From Acidovorax carolinensis (GTDB taxonomy: Bacteria > Pseudomonadota > Gammaproteobacteria > Burkholderiales > Burkholderiaceae_C), in the NCBI RefSeq assembly GCF_002157145.1, contig NZ_CP021361.1, positions 682,001 to 746,000 on the forward strand: a stretch of DNA of 64,000 nt, in the 5' to 3' direction. The number at the start of each line of letters is the position of its first letter. The stretch's first letter is position 1. Of this stretch, positions 20,992-29,978 are shown piece by piece. Made by a program: the position numbers and the translations under genes. A model generated the notes under the pieces. The model saw only the letters and a list, made by a program, of their open reading frames with translations, did no database searches and was not told where the DNA came from.

Positions 20992-23202
20992 TCAGGCGGG
21001 CAGGGTGCTCACGGGCGGCAGTTCCGGCTCGAACGTCTTGATGCCGGCGCCGATGAGGTCGGGGGCGATGTCCAGCGCCCAGGCAGCGCCGATGGCGGCC
21101 AGCAGGGCATCGGTGTCGGGCACGATGGCGTTGCGCCCGAACGTGAGCTCGGACAGCGTGCCCAGCACATGTTCTGCATTGCCGGTGGCCAGCACTACGC
21201 GGCTATTGCGCACAATCACGGCGCGACCCTGGTCGCGGGCACGGTGCTCCACGATGGCAGGCAGGCTGGCGTCCTGGGCGTACAGCACTACGTCGCCATC
21301 GCATAGCGGGGCCAGGTCGGCCACCTGCGGATCGGTGGCGTTGAGCACGGCGGCGCCACCGTCCAGCACCACGTCCACCTGCGTGCGCAGCACCTTGGTC
21401 ATCTGCTCGCGGCTCTGGATGTCGAATTCGGCCAGCGTTTCTGCGCCATCCATGTCGGTGACCACGCCCACCTGGCAGCGGTCGTAGGCCAGCCCGTCGC
21501 GCAGGATGGTGCGCGCATCGTTCTCGATCACGGCGGCCTGCACCATCTGGTTCATGAGCAGGCGGTGGGCGGCCTCCCAGTGGGCGCTGTCAGCGGCCTC
21601 CACGCAGCGGCGGTCGAGAAAAAGGCCATCGCGGCAGGCCAGGCCGGTGTGGCGCCCGCTCAGGTGTAGCAGCCAGGCCACCAGGCGCGCAATGGTGGCG
21701 GTGCCGCGCATGCCGGCCACGCCCACCACCGGGATGCGGCCGACGGTGTCATCGTCTTGGTGCTCTTCCGACGGGAACAGGTGCTCGATGATGGCCTGGC
21801 CGACGGGCCGGGGCGCACCCTCCGCAGGCTTGAGGTGCATCAACAGTCCGGGGCCGGCGTTCACTTCCACAATGGCGCCGCCCTGCGCGTGCAGCGGGCG
21901 GGAGATGTCTTGCGCCACCATGTCGATGCCGGCAATGTCCAGCCCCACCACCTTGGCGGCCAGCGCGGCGATGTAAGCCACTTCGGGGTGCACGTCGTCC
22001 GTGCAGTCCACGGTCATGTTGCCGTTGCGCTGCACCACCACCTGGCGACCAGTGGCGGGCACGGAGTCGGCGTCAAGATCCTGGCGCTTGAGTTCAAGCT
22101 GAACCTTGGTGTCGGTTGCCAGGTCGATGATTTCGAGGGGGTATTCTTCTTCGTAGCCCCGGCGCGGGTCGGAGTTGATCTGGCTGTCGATCAGCTCCTT
22201 GACGGTGGACCGTCCGTTGCCGGTAATGCTGACCACCTCGCCGCGCGCGGCCGCCACCAGCTTGCCGCCCACCACCAGCAGGCGGTGTTCGTCGCCGGGA
22301 ATAAAACGCTCGACCATCACGTCGCTGCCCTCGGGGTATGCCACATGGTAGGCCGCCTCGATGTCTTCCTTCTTGCGCAGGTCCAGCGTGACGCCGCGGC
22401 CATGGTTGCCGTCCGACGGCTTGACCACCACGGGCAGGCCGATGTCCTCGGCGGCTTCCCAGGCCTCTTGCGGGCTGTGAACCACCTGGCCGTCAGGAAT
22501 CGGCACGCCGCAGGCCTTGAGCAGGCTCTTGGTGAGGTCCTTGTCGCTGGCAATGCCTTCGGCGATGGCGCTGGTGAATTCACTTTCGGCCGTCCAGATG
22601 CGGCGCTGGCGCGCCCCGTAGCCCAGCTGCACCAGGTTGCCGTCGTTCAGGCGAATGTGGGGAATGCCGCGGTCCGTGCCCGCCGTCACGATGCAGGCGG
22701 TACTGGGGCCCAGGTAGCGGTCATCGACCTCGGTGCGCAGCCGCGACACGGCGGCCTGCACGTCAAACGGTTCGTCGTTGATGGCGGCCATCAGCAGGCG
22801 GTGCCCCTGCGCCAGCGCGACGCGGGCGACCTGTTCGTCCCGCGCCCGGAAAACCATGCGGTAAACGCCGCGCACCGATGTGCTGCGGGTCTGGCCGAAA
22901 CCCGTGGGCATGCCCGAGAGGTTGAGCAGCTCGATGACGACGTGTTCCAGCACATGGCCGCACCAGGTGCCTTCTTGCAGACGCTGCAGGAAACCGCCAC
23001 GCTCGCCCACGCCGCAGTGGTGCTCTTCCAGGGCAGGCAGCCAGGACGTGAGGCGGTCATTGAGCCCGGGAATGGTGTGGGAGGGATGGTCTTCCAGAAC
23101 GCCCAGATCCAGCCAGACCTCGAGTGCCGGCCGGTAGGTCCAGATATTGGGGCCGCGCAGGTAGTTGATGCGGAGCAGTTGGATATCGTCGATTTTTGCC
23201 AT
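20992..23202 (-). CDS. cphA: Cyanophycin synthetase paralogue with degenerate Mur-ligase P-loop
   Basis: 736 aa from ATG 23202 (MAKIDDIQLLRINYLRGPNIWTY). The N domain holds HVLEH (83-87), an HxxEH motif like the primer-making hydrolytic site reported for some CphA1 enzymes. The ATP-grasp domain is complete in appearance (VVVKPSDGNHGRGVTLDL, GIDMVAQ, GGAIVEVNAGPGLLMH). In the Mur-ligase domain the expected GTNGKTTT is GMRGTAT (about 497-503): both the Lys and the following Thr are gone, so ATP binding there is doubtful. The domain is also shorter than in the downstream copy. It is first in the leftward operon and divergent from the ABC exporter. Confidence 0.9.
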   Translation of the reverse strand: MAKIDDIQLLRINYLRGPNIWTYRPALEVWLDLGVLEDHPSHTIPGLNDRLTSWLPALEEHHCGVGERGGFLQRLQEGTWCGHVLEHVVIELLNLSGMPTGFGQTRSTSVRGVYRMVFRARDEQVARVALAQGHRLLMAAINDEPFDVQAAVSRLRTEVDDRYLGPSTACIVTAGTDRGIPHIRLNDGNLVQLGYGARQRRIWTAESEFTSAIAEGIASDKDLTKSLLKACGVPIPDGQVVHSPQEAWEAAEDIGLPVVVKPSDGNHGRGVTLDLRKKEDIEAAYHVAYPEGSDVMVERFIPGDEHRLLVVGGKLVAAARGEVVSITGNGRSTVKELIDSQINSDPRRGYEEEYPLEIIDLATDTKVQLELKRQDLDADSVPATGRQVVVQRNGNMTVDCTDDVHPEVAYIAALAAKVVGLDIAGIDMVAQDISRPLHAQGGAIVEVNAGPGLLMHLKPAEGAPRPVGQAIIEHLFPSEEHQDDDTVGRIPVVGVAGMRGTATIARLVAWLLHLSGRHTGLACRDGLFLDRRCVEAADSAHWEAAHRLLMNQMVQAAVIENDARTILRDGLAYDRCQVGVVTDMDGAETLAEFDIQSREQMTKVLRTQVDVVLDGGAAVLNATDPQVADLAPLCDGDVVLYAQDASLPAIVEHRARDQGRAVIVRNSRVVLATGNAEHVLGTLSELTFGRNAIVPDTDALLAAIGAAWALDIAPDLIGAGIKTFEPELPPVSTLPA

Positions 23203-23394
23203 GTTGCGGAGCGGTTCAGGGGCACCGGGCGGGCCGGACAGGGAGTGCAATTGTGCGCCCGGTTGGGCGCCTGTTTTGCCAAGCAATGGGTGGAGGGGGG
23301 GTGCAGTTTGCACTGGCGTCCCGGGTTTCGGTCAAAATTCCGGCTTCTGCACCGCATGCGGCTTTGTATCGCCGGCGGTAGAGAACCCAAACAT

Positions 23395-25706
23395 ATGCAA
23401 CATCACCATTCTGTGGACGCCTCCGGTGTCTTTTCTGGCCCCCATGGGGCCGATTTGCGGGCCATGCTCGCTCCCCAAGAGAACGTGCTGGCCGCGTTAC
23501 AGGTTGACCTGAGCGCGCAATTGCGCTTTGCCGACGGCTGGGTGGTGGTGACCCCGGAGCGCATTCTGGCGTGCGACCCCGGTGCGGCCGCCTGGCGCGC
23601 CTGGCCGCTATCGGGCGGTCTGGCGCTGCGCATGCAGGACCACGGCGGGGTGGGCACGCTGGAGCTGCAGGGCCCCGATGCGCGGCTGGCCTTCTGGCGC
23701 TTTACCTTGGCGCACCACCCCCAGGCCCTGCGCCTGGTGCAGCGCTTCGAGCAGGCGGTGGCCCGCAGTCTCGTGGCCGGTGCGGCGCAGGATGATGCCG
23801 AGGAGCCCACCTGCCCCCTGTGCCATACCCCGCTGCCCCTGACACCGAGGAATGCCCGGCCTGCGCGCGTGCCCAGCCACCGCAAACGTCCACCTGGGTG
23901 CTGTTACGCCTGTGGCGCTTTGCGCGGCCCTACCGCACGCAGCTGGCAATGGGCTTTGGGCTGACGCTCGCGTCCACGGCGGCCACGCTGGTGCCGCCCT
24001 ACCTCACCATCCCGCTGATGGATGACATCCTGATCCCGTTCCAGAATGGCCAGAAGATCGAGCCCGGGCTGGTGCTGCTGTACCTGAGCGGGCTGCTGCT
24101 GTCGGCCTTGGCCGCATGGGGGCTCTCCTGGGCGCGCACCTACATCCTGGCGCTGGTGTCCGAGCGCATTGGCGCCGACCTGCGCACGACCACCTACGAG
24201 CACCTGCTGCGCCTGTCGCTCGACTACTTTGGCGGCAAGCGCACGGGCGACCTGATGGCGCGCATCGGCTCCGAGACCGACCGCATCAACGTCTTCCTGT
24301 CGCTGCATGCCCTCGATTTCGTTACCGACGTGCTGATGATCTGCATGACGGCGGCCATTTTGTTCTCCATCAACCCGTGGCTGGCGCTGGTCACGCTGGT
24401 ACCGCTGCCTTTCATTGGCTGGATGATCCACACCGTGCGCGACCGCCTGCGCACGGGTTTCGAGAAGATTGACCGCGTGTGGTCCGAGGTGACCAACGTG
24501 CTGGCCGACACCATTCCCGGCATCCGCGTGGTCAAGGCCTTCGCCCAGGAAAAGCGCGAAGCCCAGCGCTTTCGCGATGCCAATCAGCACAATCTGGAAG
24601 TGAACGACAAGCTGAACAAGACCTGGTCGGTGTTCACGCCCACCGTGTCGCTGCTGACCGAAATCGGCTTGCTGGTGGTGTGGGCGTTTGGCATCTGGCT
24701 GGTATCGCGCAACCAGATCACCGTGGGTGTGCTGACGGCCTTCATTGCCTATATCGGGCGCTTTTATGGCCGGCTCGATTCGATGAGCCGCATCGTTTCG
24801 GTCACGCAAAAGGCGGCGGCCGGTGCCAAGCGCATCTTTGACATCCTGGACCATGTCAGCAACGTGCCCGACCCGGTTCAGCCCGTGAAGCTGGGCCGGG
24901 TCGAGGGCGCTATCCAGATGCGCAACGTGGGCTTTCGCTACGGCAGCCGCGCGGTCATCAAGCACCTGGACCTCGATATCCGCCCCGGCGAGATGATTGG
25001 CCTGGTGGGCCACAGCGGCTCTGGCAAGAGCACGCTGGTCAACCTGATCAGCCGGTTTTATGACGTGAGCGACGGCTCCATCCAGGTCGATGGTGTGGAC
25101 ATCCGGCGTTTTGCCGTGGCCGACTACCGTCGCCACATCGGCCTGGTGCTGCAGGAGCCCTTCCTGTTCTTCGGCACGATTGCCGAGAACATTGCCTACG
25201 GTAAGCCCGAAGCCACGCGCGAAGAGATCATTGCGGCCGCCCGTGCCGCCCACGCGCACGAGTTCATCCTGCGTCTGCAGCACGGTTACGACTCTCTGGT
25301 GGGTGAGCGCGGCCAGGGACTGTCGGGTGGGGAGCGCCAGCGCATCAGCATTGCGCGCGCGCTGCTGATCGACCCGCGCATCCTGATCCTGGACGAAGCC
25401 ACGTCGGCCGTGGATACCGAGACAGAAAAGGAGATCCAGAAGGCGCTCGACAACCTGGTGCAGGGGCGCACCACCATTGCCATTGCCCACCGCCTGTCCA
25501 CCCTGCGCAAGGCCGATCGCCTGGTGGTGATGGACCGTGGCGAGGTGGTCGAGGTGGGGCCGCACGACGAGCTCATGGAAAAAGAGGGTGCCTACTGGCG
25601 TCTTTATGAGGCCCAGGCCCGCCGCGCCGAAGAAGACGCCCAGGCTGCCGGCGTCATCATCGACAGCGGTCTGCTGCACCCGGCGCACCCCGCTGGCAAT
25701 CCGTGA
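23395..25706 (+). CDS. Cyanophycin-locus ABC exporter with N-terminal zinc-ribbon extension (frame broken once)
   Basis: A fused membrane-ATPase ABC exporter of about 770 aa. Residues 1-140 are a soluble beta-rich domain (FADGWVVVTPERILACDPG) followed by CPLC and CPAC pairs that form a zinc-ribbon-like knuckle; this junction carries the frame break, repaired by one C in the run at 23836-23839. Then six membrane helices (from FARPYRTQLAMGFGLTLA), and the nucleotide-binding domain with Walker A GHSGSGKST, Q-loop VLQEPFLFFG, signature LSGGERQR, Walker B ILILDEATSAVDTE and H-loop IAHRLST. Its position next to cphA and DUF1854 matches the cyanophycin-associated ABC family; the transported substrate is unknown. 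Confidence 0.88.
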
Positions 25707-25726
25707 CACACACCGAAGGAAACGCC

Positions 25727-26224
25727 ATGAACACCACTGCCTTCACGCTTGTGTCTTCGCCTGTATTCACCCTGGTTCGCAATGCCCACGGCCGCCTGGT
25801 TCTAACCCTGCCGGACGGCATCGCCCACGAGGGCGTGACGCCCGTGCGCGCGTTCCCCATCGCGGCGCCGTCCGAGGGCCTGTCCCTCATCGGTGCGGAT
25901 GGCCATGAACTGCTCTGGATTGACCGGCTGGAGCAGCTGCCCGAGGCGGCGCGCCGCCTCATTGACGAAGAGTTGGCGGTGAGGGAGTTTGTGCCCACTA
26001 TCAGCCAGATCACGTCCGTATCGAGTTTTTCCACGCCCAGCACCTGGACTGTCGTGACCGACAAGGGACCCGCCCAGTTCGTGCTGAAGGCCGAGGAAGA
26101 CATCCGCCGCCTGGGCGGGCGCACGCGCCTGCTGATTGCCTCGGGGGATGGCATGCAGTTTCGGGTGCCGGATACCACGGTGCTGGACAAGCAGTCCAGG
26201 CGGTTGCTGGAGCGTTTTCTGTAA
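25727..26224 (+). CDS. DUF1854 protein of the cyanophycin locus
   Basis: A 165-aa soluble protein with the DUF1854 core ELLWIDRLEQLPEAARRLIDEELAVREFVPTISQI and the C-terminal RFLL-type ending GDGMQFRVPDTTVLDKQSRRLLERFL. It starts 20 bp after the ABC exporter with a strong Shine-Dalgarno (GAAGGAAA), so both are one operon. DUF1854 genes are found beside cphA in Burkholderiales; biochemical role is not known. Confidence 0.88.
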   Translation: MNTTAFTLVSSPVFTLVRNAHGRLVLTLPDGIAHEGVTPVRAFPIAAPSEGLSLIGADGHELLWIDRLEQLPEAARRLIDEELAVREFVPTISQITSVSSFSTPSTWTVVTDKGPAQFVLKAEEDIRRLGGRTRLLIASGDGMQFRVPDTTVLDKQSRRLLERFL

Positions 26225-26404
26225 AAGGCGGCAACGCGGGTCGCTGCGACCTGCGGGTCGTCAGGGGCTTCATTGACCAACGGGCCTCTGGTCTCGCCGG
26301 TTTTTTCATCACCCGAATGGCGCTGATGGGCATGCTCCTTGCGCGGAGGAGCCGCATCGCTGCATGCGTCTTTTTTAAGGGTAAACCCGTAATTCGGCAG
26401 AAAA

Positions 26405-26439
26405 GGCAAAAAAAGACTTAATTTCCCCTTCTTTTTGCC
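26405..26439. other. A/T-rich inverted repeat in the 278-bp gap after DUF1854
   Basis: GGCAAAAAAAGA (26405-26416) and TCTTTTTGCC (26430-26439) can pair around a 13-base loop. It lies in the gap between DUF1854 and the next gene, where I see no gene. It could be a weak terminator or part of the promoter of the next gene. Confidence 0.35.
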
Positions 26440-26502
26440 GTTATGGATGTACGAAGAGGCTGTAAAGCCGTTCCACTTTTCCATTCATGAAGGGCCATTG
26501 CC

Positions 26503-26933
26503 ATGCAACTGCCACCTGTCGACCGTTCGCCAAACTGGCGTCCTCAGGGCGCTGATTTGTATTCCACTGGCGCTTCTGGCGCCCCTGCGGTGCGTCCCAT
26601 CAACGCGCCCAACCCCGTAGAGTCCATGGACCGCCTGGGAGAAGGCGCCATCGTGCGCGAGCCCGACAAGCCGTCCGCCCCGATTCGCCCAATCGCGACT
26701 GGACGGAGGTCAAGAAAAAGGAAACGGTCGAGGAGCCGCCCGAGCCGCCCAAGGAACCCATCTCCAAGCAGCTGCTCGAGTTCATCCAGTCCATGTGGCG
26801 GGCCAGCGGCAGTGCAGTTGAGCTGGCGCAGGACATCAACAAGATGACCTTGCAGGAGCGCCTGGCCCAGCAGGTCAAGGATGAGCCGCTGACCTACTCA
26901 GACCCCAAGATCAAGCGCACCTCCGGCCTGTAA
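26503..26933 (+). CDS. Conserved hypothetical protein (frame broken once)
   Basis: Not recognised by function. The N-terminal half (MQLPPVDRSPNWRPQGADLY, Pro/Ala-rich to IRP) and the C-terminal half (NRDWTEVKKKETVEEPPEPPKEPISKQLLEFIQSMWRASGSAVELAQDINKMTLQERL, ending IKRTSGL) are in different frames; one C added to the run at 26688-26690 joins them into 143 aa. The acidic/Pro stretch and the helix around LLEFIQSMWRASGSAVE suggest a small scaffold-like cytosolic protein. Found alone between repeats. Confidence 0.65.
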
Positions 26934-26964
26934 GGCCGCAGGCAGGCATTTTTTCCTTTTTAAT

Positions 26965-27008
26965 CGCTATTTAATTAATAGCATTTCGCGCTTATTACAT
27001 AAGCGCTT
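26965..27008. repeat. Paired-palindrome repeat, well-preserved copy
   Basis: GCTATTTAATTAATAGC followed by GCGCTTATTACATAAGCGC: both modules are intact palindromes. It lies between the hypothetical gene and the 3' end of the convergent EF-hand gene. Confidence 0.8.
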
Positions 27009-27047
27009 GGCGGTTTTTTGGCGTGAAATGCGCCGCCACCCATCCCG

Positions 27048-27419
27048 TCAAGGCTTGGCAGCCGGATTGCCCGACACCACCTCTGCCTGGGCGGCCCGCT
27101 TGCGCTCGCGTTCGGCGCGGTACTTGGCGGCAAAAACCTGTACCTCGGCGTAAGACACAAAGTTGTCGTGGTCAGTGTCGGCCTCGTCAAAGGCGGCGGC
27201 CAGGCGCGGAAACAGCACGACTTCGCTGCGGCTGAGCTTGCCGTCGCCATTGAAGTCGAGCATCTTGAACTCCTGCATGGCCTTGATTTCACCCTTCGAG
27301 AGCGGGGCCGCGGCCGGGGTGCTGGCAGCTGCCTTGGCGGGGGCGGTGGCCACTCCGGGCGGGTTGGCGAGCGCCACGCTGCAGCCCAGGACGGCCAGCA
27401 GTGCCATAGAAATTTTCAT
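27048..27419 (-). CDS. Exported EF-hand calcium-binding protein
   Basis: A 123-aa periplasmic protein with signal peptide (MKISMALLAVLGCSVALA) and two EF-hand loops, DFNGDGKLSRSE (about residue 57) and DTDHDNFVSYAE (about residue 82), each with acidic residues at positions 1, 3, 5 and 12. The C-terminus is basic (KYRAERERKRAAQAE). I chose ATG 27419 because AAGGAG sits 8 bp before it; ATG 27425 is too close to that site. Role unknown, presumably calcium binding in the periplasm. Confidence 0.82.
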   Translation of the reverse strand: MKISMALLAVLGCSVALANPPGVATAPAKAAASTPAAAPLSKGEIKAMQEFKMLDFNGDGKLSRSEVVLFPRLAAAFDEADTDHDNFVSYAEVQVFAAKYRAERERKRAAQAEVVSGNPAAKP

Positions 27420-27592
27420 GCGCATAGCTCCTTGGATCGAACGGGTCATGGTGGCACACCTGCGGCCGCCAGGCGGGTTTGCAACGCCGCGCACGCAGGT
27501 TTCACCGGGTGTTGCATTCTTTTGCCGGGCGATTACGGCCCGCGCATGGCCCGTTCACGCTGCCTGCACGTCCCTCGTGGGCTTTACCCGCA

Positions 27593-28510
27593 TCATGGGG
27601 CAGGCGGGGTGCCCTGGTTGGCGATGCCGCTGCGCACATGGCCCGCGGGGACATGGCGGGCTGCCGAGGTGACGTGGCCGGTCTGGTCGTCAAAGAAGAA
27701 GTCGGGCTCGAACTCGCGCAGGAACTCGCCCTTGGGCATGCCGCCCAGAAACATGGCTTCATCGACCGCGATCTGCCAGCTCATCAGCGTCTGGATGGCC
27801 CGCTCGTGGGCAGGCGCGCCGCGTGCCGTGACCAGGGCGGTACGGATGCGCATGGACGGTGCGCCGCTTTGCTGCAGGCGATGCAAGGCCGACAAAAAGG
27901 GTTTGAAGGGCCCTGGAGGCAGGGGCAGCAGGGCTTTTTCGACCTCGTGGGCCTGGAAGGCGTCAAGCCCGGATGACTGAAACACCCGTTCGGCCTCGTC
28001 TGAAAACAGCACGGCGTCGCCGTCAAAGGCGATGCGCACTTCGTGCGGGTGGGCGGCGCTGGCCTGGGCCGACTGCGTGGCCACCTGGGCCGCCGGGAAA
28101 CCCATGGCCAGCGCCTCGTTCACATCGGCCGCGTTGGCCGAGAGAAACAGGTGCGCGCCCAAGGGCCGCAGGTAGCGAAACGGCGCCGCCCCCTGGGTGA
28201 AAACGCCGCGTTGCACCGATGCCAGGCCATGCGCCTTGGCCGAGCGAAACACGCGCATGCCGCTCACCGGGTCGTTGCGCGACAGCACCACCACCTCCAC
28301 CCGCTGCTGCGCGGGGTCGTTGAAGGCCAGCAGTTTCTTGACCAATGAAAACGCCACGCCTGGCCGCGCCGGAACGTCCAGCCGGTCGAGCTGCAGCTGC
28401 ATGTAGCTTTGTGGATGGTCCGGGTCGAAGAGGCGGTTTTCCTCTTCGAAGTCGAACAGTGCACGCGACGAGATCGCCACCACCAGTTTGTCGTCCAATG
28501 TCACGGCCAT
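27593..28510 (-). CDS. 5'-nucleotidase (cytosolic IA-like family)
   Basis: A 305-aa protein of the PF06189 5'-nucleotidase family, which removes phosphate from nucleoside monophosphates. Family segments seen: VVAISSRALFDFEEENRLF at the N-terminus with the nucleophile region, VVVLSRNDPVSGMRVFRSAKAHGL, AFDGDAVLFSDEAERVFQ (catalytic Asp pair), LVTARGAPAHERAI, and DEAMFLGGMPKGEFLREFEPDFFFDDQ. No signal peptide. Stands alone, followed leftward by the EF-hand gene. Confidence 0.88.
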   Translation of the reverse strand: MAVTLDDKLVVAISSRALFDFEEENRLFDPDHPQSYMQLQLDRLDVPARPGVAFSLVKKLLAFNDPAQQRVEVVVLSRNDPVSGMRVFRSAKAHGLASVQRGVFTQGAAPFRYLRPLGAHLFLSANAADVNEALAMGFPAAQVATQSAQASAAHPHEVRIAFDGDAVLFSDEAERVFQSSGLDAFQAHEVEKALLPLPPGPFKPFLSALHRLQQSGAPSMRIRTALVTARGAPAHERAIQTLMSWQIAVDEAMFLGGMPKGEFLREFEPDFFFDDQTGHVTSAARHVPAGHVRSGIANQGTPPAP

Positions 28511-28602
28511 AGAAAATCCCTGTCAACTATCGATTGCCTGCGCGAAACCCGCAGCCTGTGACACGGGCGCGCCCCAAGCCAGGGCCGCCGTGCAAGGGCC
28601 GC

Positions 28603-28658
28603 CCGCCGCACGGGCGGCGTCCCCCTGGGGGGAAGGCGCGCAGCGACACAGGGGGGCA
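28603..28658. repeat. Dispersed intergenic repeat, second copy (inverted)
   Basis: GCGTCCCCCTGGGGGGAAGG and CACAGGGGGGCA are the reverse complement of the repeat between edd and eda. It ends 3 bp before the stop codon of the gspF-like gene (28661), so it lies immediately downstream of that leftward gene. Confidence 0.6.
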
Positions 28659-28660
28659 TC

Positions 28661-29893
28661 TCATTTCACGAACTGGTTGAGCTGGATGATCGGTAGCAGC
28701 ACCGCCAGCACGATCAGCATCACGACCAGGCCCATGGCCACGATCAGCAGCGGCTCCAGAATGGTGGCCAGCTGCATGGCGCGGCGCTGCACTTCGGTGG
28801 ACAGCTGCGTGGCGGCGCGCTGCAGCATCACCGGTAGCTGGCCGGTCTGCTCGCCCAGGCGCGCAAACATAGCCAGCAGGCCGGGAAAACGCTTTTTCTG
28901 CGCCAGCGCCGAGGCCAGCGGGGCGCCTTCGCGCACCAGCACCAGCGCGTCGAGCGCGTCGGCGCGCAACGCGCGGTTGTTCAGGGTTTCGGCGGCGGCC
29001 TGCAGGGCCTTGAGGATGGGCACGCCTGCACTGGCCAGCATGGCCAGCGTGCTCGCAAAGCGCGCCGCGTTGTAGCCGCGCGCGAGCTTGCCCACCAGGG
29101 GCAGGTTCAGCCAGGCGGCATCGAACTTTTGGCGAAAATGCTCGAAAGTCAATGCCCAACGTGCGCCTGCAGCTATCAAAACAGTAGCAATCAGCATCAA
29201 CCAGCCATAGCTGCGTACCACGGCGCTCAGGCCCAGCATGGCCACCGTGAGGAAGGGCAGGGCGCGCTTGGTGCCGGCAAACACACTGGCCACTTGCGGC
29301 ACCACATAGCTCACCAGAAACAGCACGATCACGATGGCGATCAGGGTGACGATGGCTGGGTACAGCGCCGCGCCCATCAGCTTGGCCTTCAGGGCCTGGC
29401 GTTCCTCAAGATCGTCGGCCAGGCGCTCCAGCACCAGGCCGAGGTTGCCGCTGTGCTCACCCGCACCGATCACGGCGCAGTAGATGTCTGAAAATTCGCG
29501 CGGGTGCTGGGCCAGCGCGCGGGCAAAGGTGGCGCCGGCATTGACCTCGGCGCGCAAGGCCGCCACCAGGTGGCGCTGGCGCTTGTCGTCGGCTTCGTCC
29601 GACAGCGCGGTGAGCGCGCGCTCCAGTGGCAGGCCCGATGACACCAGCCCCGCCAGCTGGCGCGTCCACACCGACAGGGCCGAGGCGCCAAACACGGGGC
29701 GGGTGAAAAGCCTCTGCCCGAGTCCCGACTGTGTGCCGTCGAGCGACTGGCCGGTCTGCACGGGCTCAACGCTCAAGGGCACCAGCGCCTGGGCCCGCAG
29801 CAGGCTGCGGGCCGACTTGGCTGTGTCGGCTTCCATCAGGCCCTTGCGGGTCTGGCCCTGGGCGTCCAGGGCTTCAAAAGAAAAAGCGGGCAT
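28661..29893 (-). CDS. Type II secretion / pilus assembly GspF-like inner membrane protein
   Basis: A polytopic platform protein of 410 aa from ATG 29893 (MPAFSFEALDAQGQTRKGLMEADT, the typical GspF opening). It has two T2SSF domains: FTRQLAGLVSSGLPLERALTAL to FSDIYCAVIGAGEHSGNLGLVLERLADDLEER, then a membrane helix, and the second repeat RFASTLAMLASAGVPILKAL to LGEQTGQLPVMLQRAATQL with a C-terminal helix. It is a single gene without other gsp or pil genes nearby. A fragment of the paired-palindrome repeat (29170-29190) supplies part of the third membrane segment (LIATVLIAAGARWA). Confidence 0.87.
   Translation of the reverse strand: MPAFSFEALDAQGQTRKGLMEADTAKSARSLLRAQALVPLSVEPVQTGQSLDGTQSGLGQRLFTRPVFGASALSVWTRQLAGLVSSGLPLERALTALSDEADDKRQRHLVAALRAEVNAGATFARALAQHPREFSDIYCAVIGAGEHSGNLGLVLERLADDLEERQALKAKLMGAALYPAIVTLIAIVIVLFLVSYVVPQVASVFAGTKRALPFLTVAMLGLSAVVRSYGWLMLIATVLIAAGARWALTFEHFRQKFDAAWLNLPLVGKLARGYNAARFASTLAMLASAGVPILKALQAAAETLNNRALRADALDALVLVREGAPLASALAQKKRFPGLLAMFARLGEQTGQLPVMLQRAATQLSTEVQRRAMQLATILEPLLIVAMGLVVMLIVLAVLLPIIQLNQFVK
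29170..29190. repeat. Repeat-family fragment inside the gspF-like gene
   Basis: AGCTATCAAAACAGTAGCAA resembles module 1 of the paired-palindrome family and keeps the reading frame, encoding Ala/Ile/Val residues of a membrane helix. Confidence 0.45.
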
Positions 29894-29978
29894 GTGGGGG
29901 TGAACCAGAGGAGCTGTCAGGCGCAATCAGCCAGCCCGTGATGGTAGCCGCTGCCCGCGACGCGGTGCAGCCCGGGTT

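Noticed and set aside
21757..23394. Long plus-strand ORF opposite the first cphA
   Set aside because: Antisense of cphA; only its last part (from 23395) is the true start of the ABC exporter.
26405..26439. Strong terminator after DUF1854
   Set aside because: The stem is mostly A-U with a long loop and lies 180 bp after the gene; kept only as a low-confidence inverted repeat.
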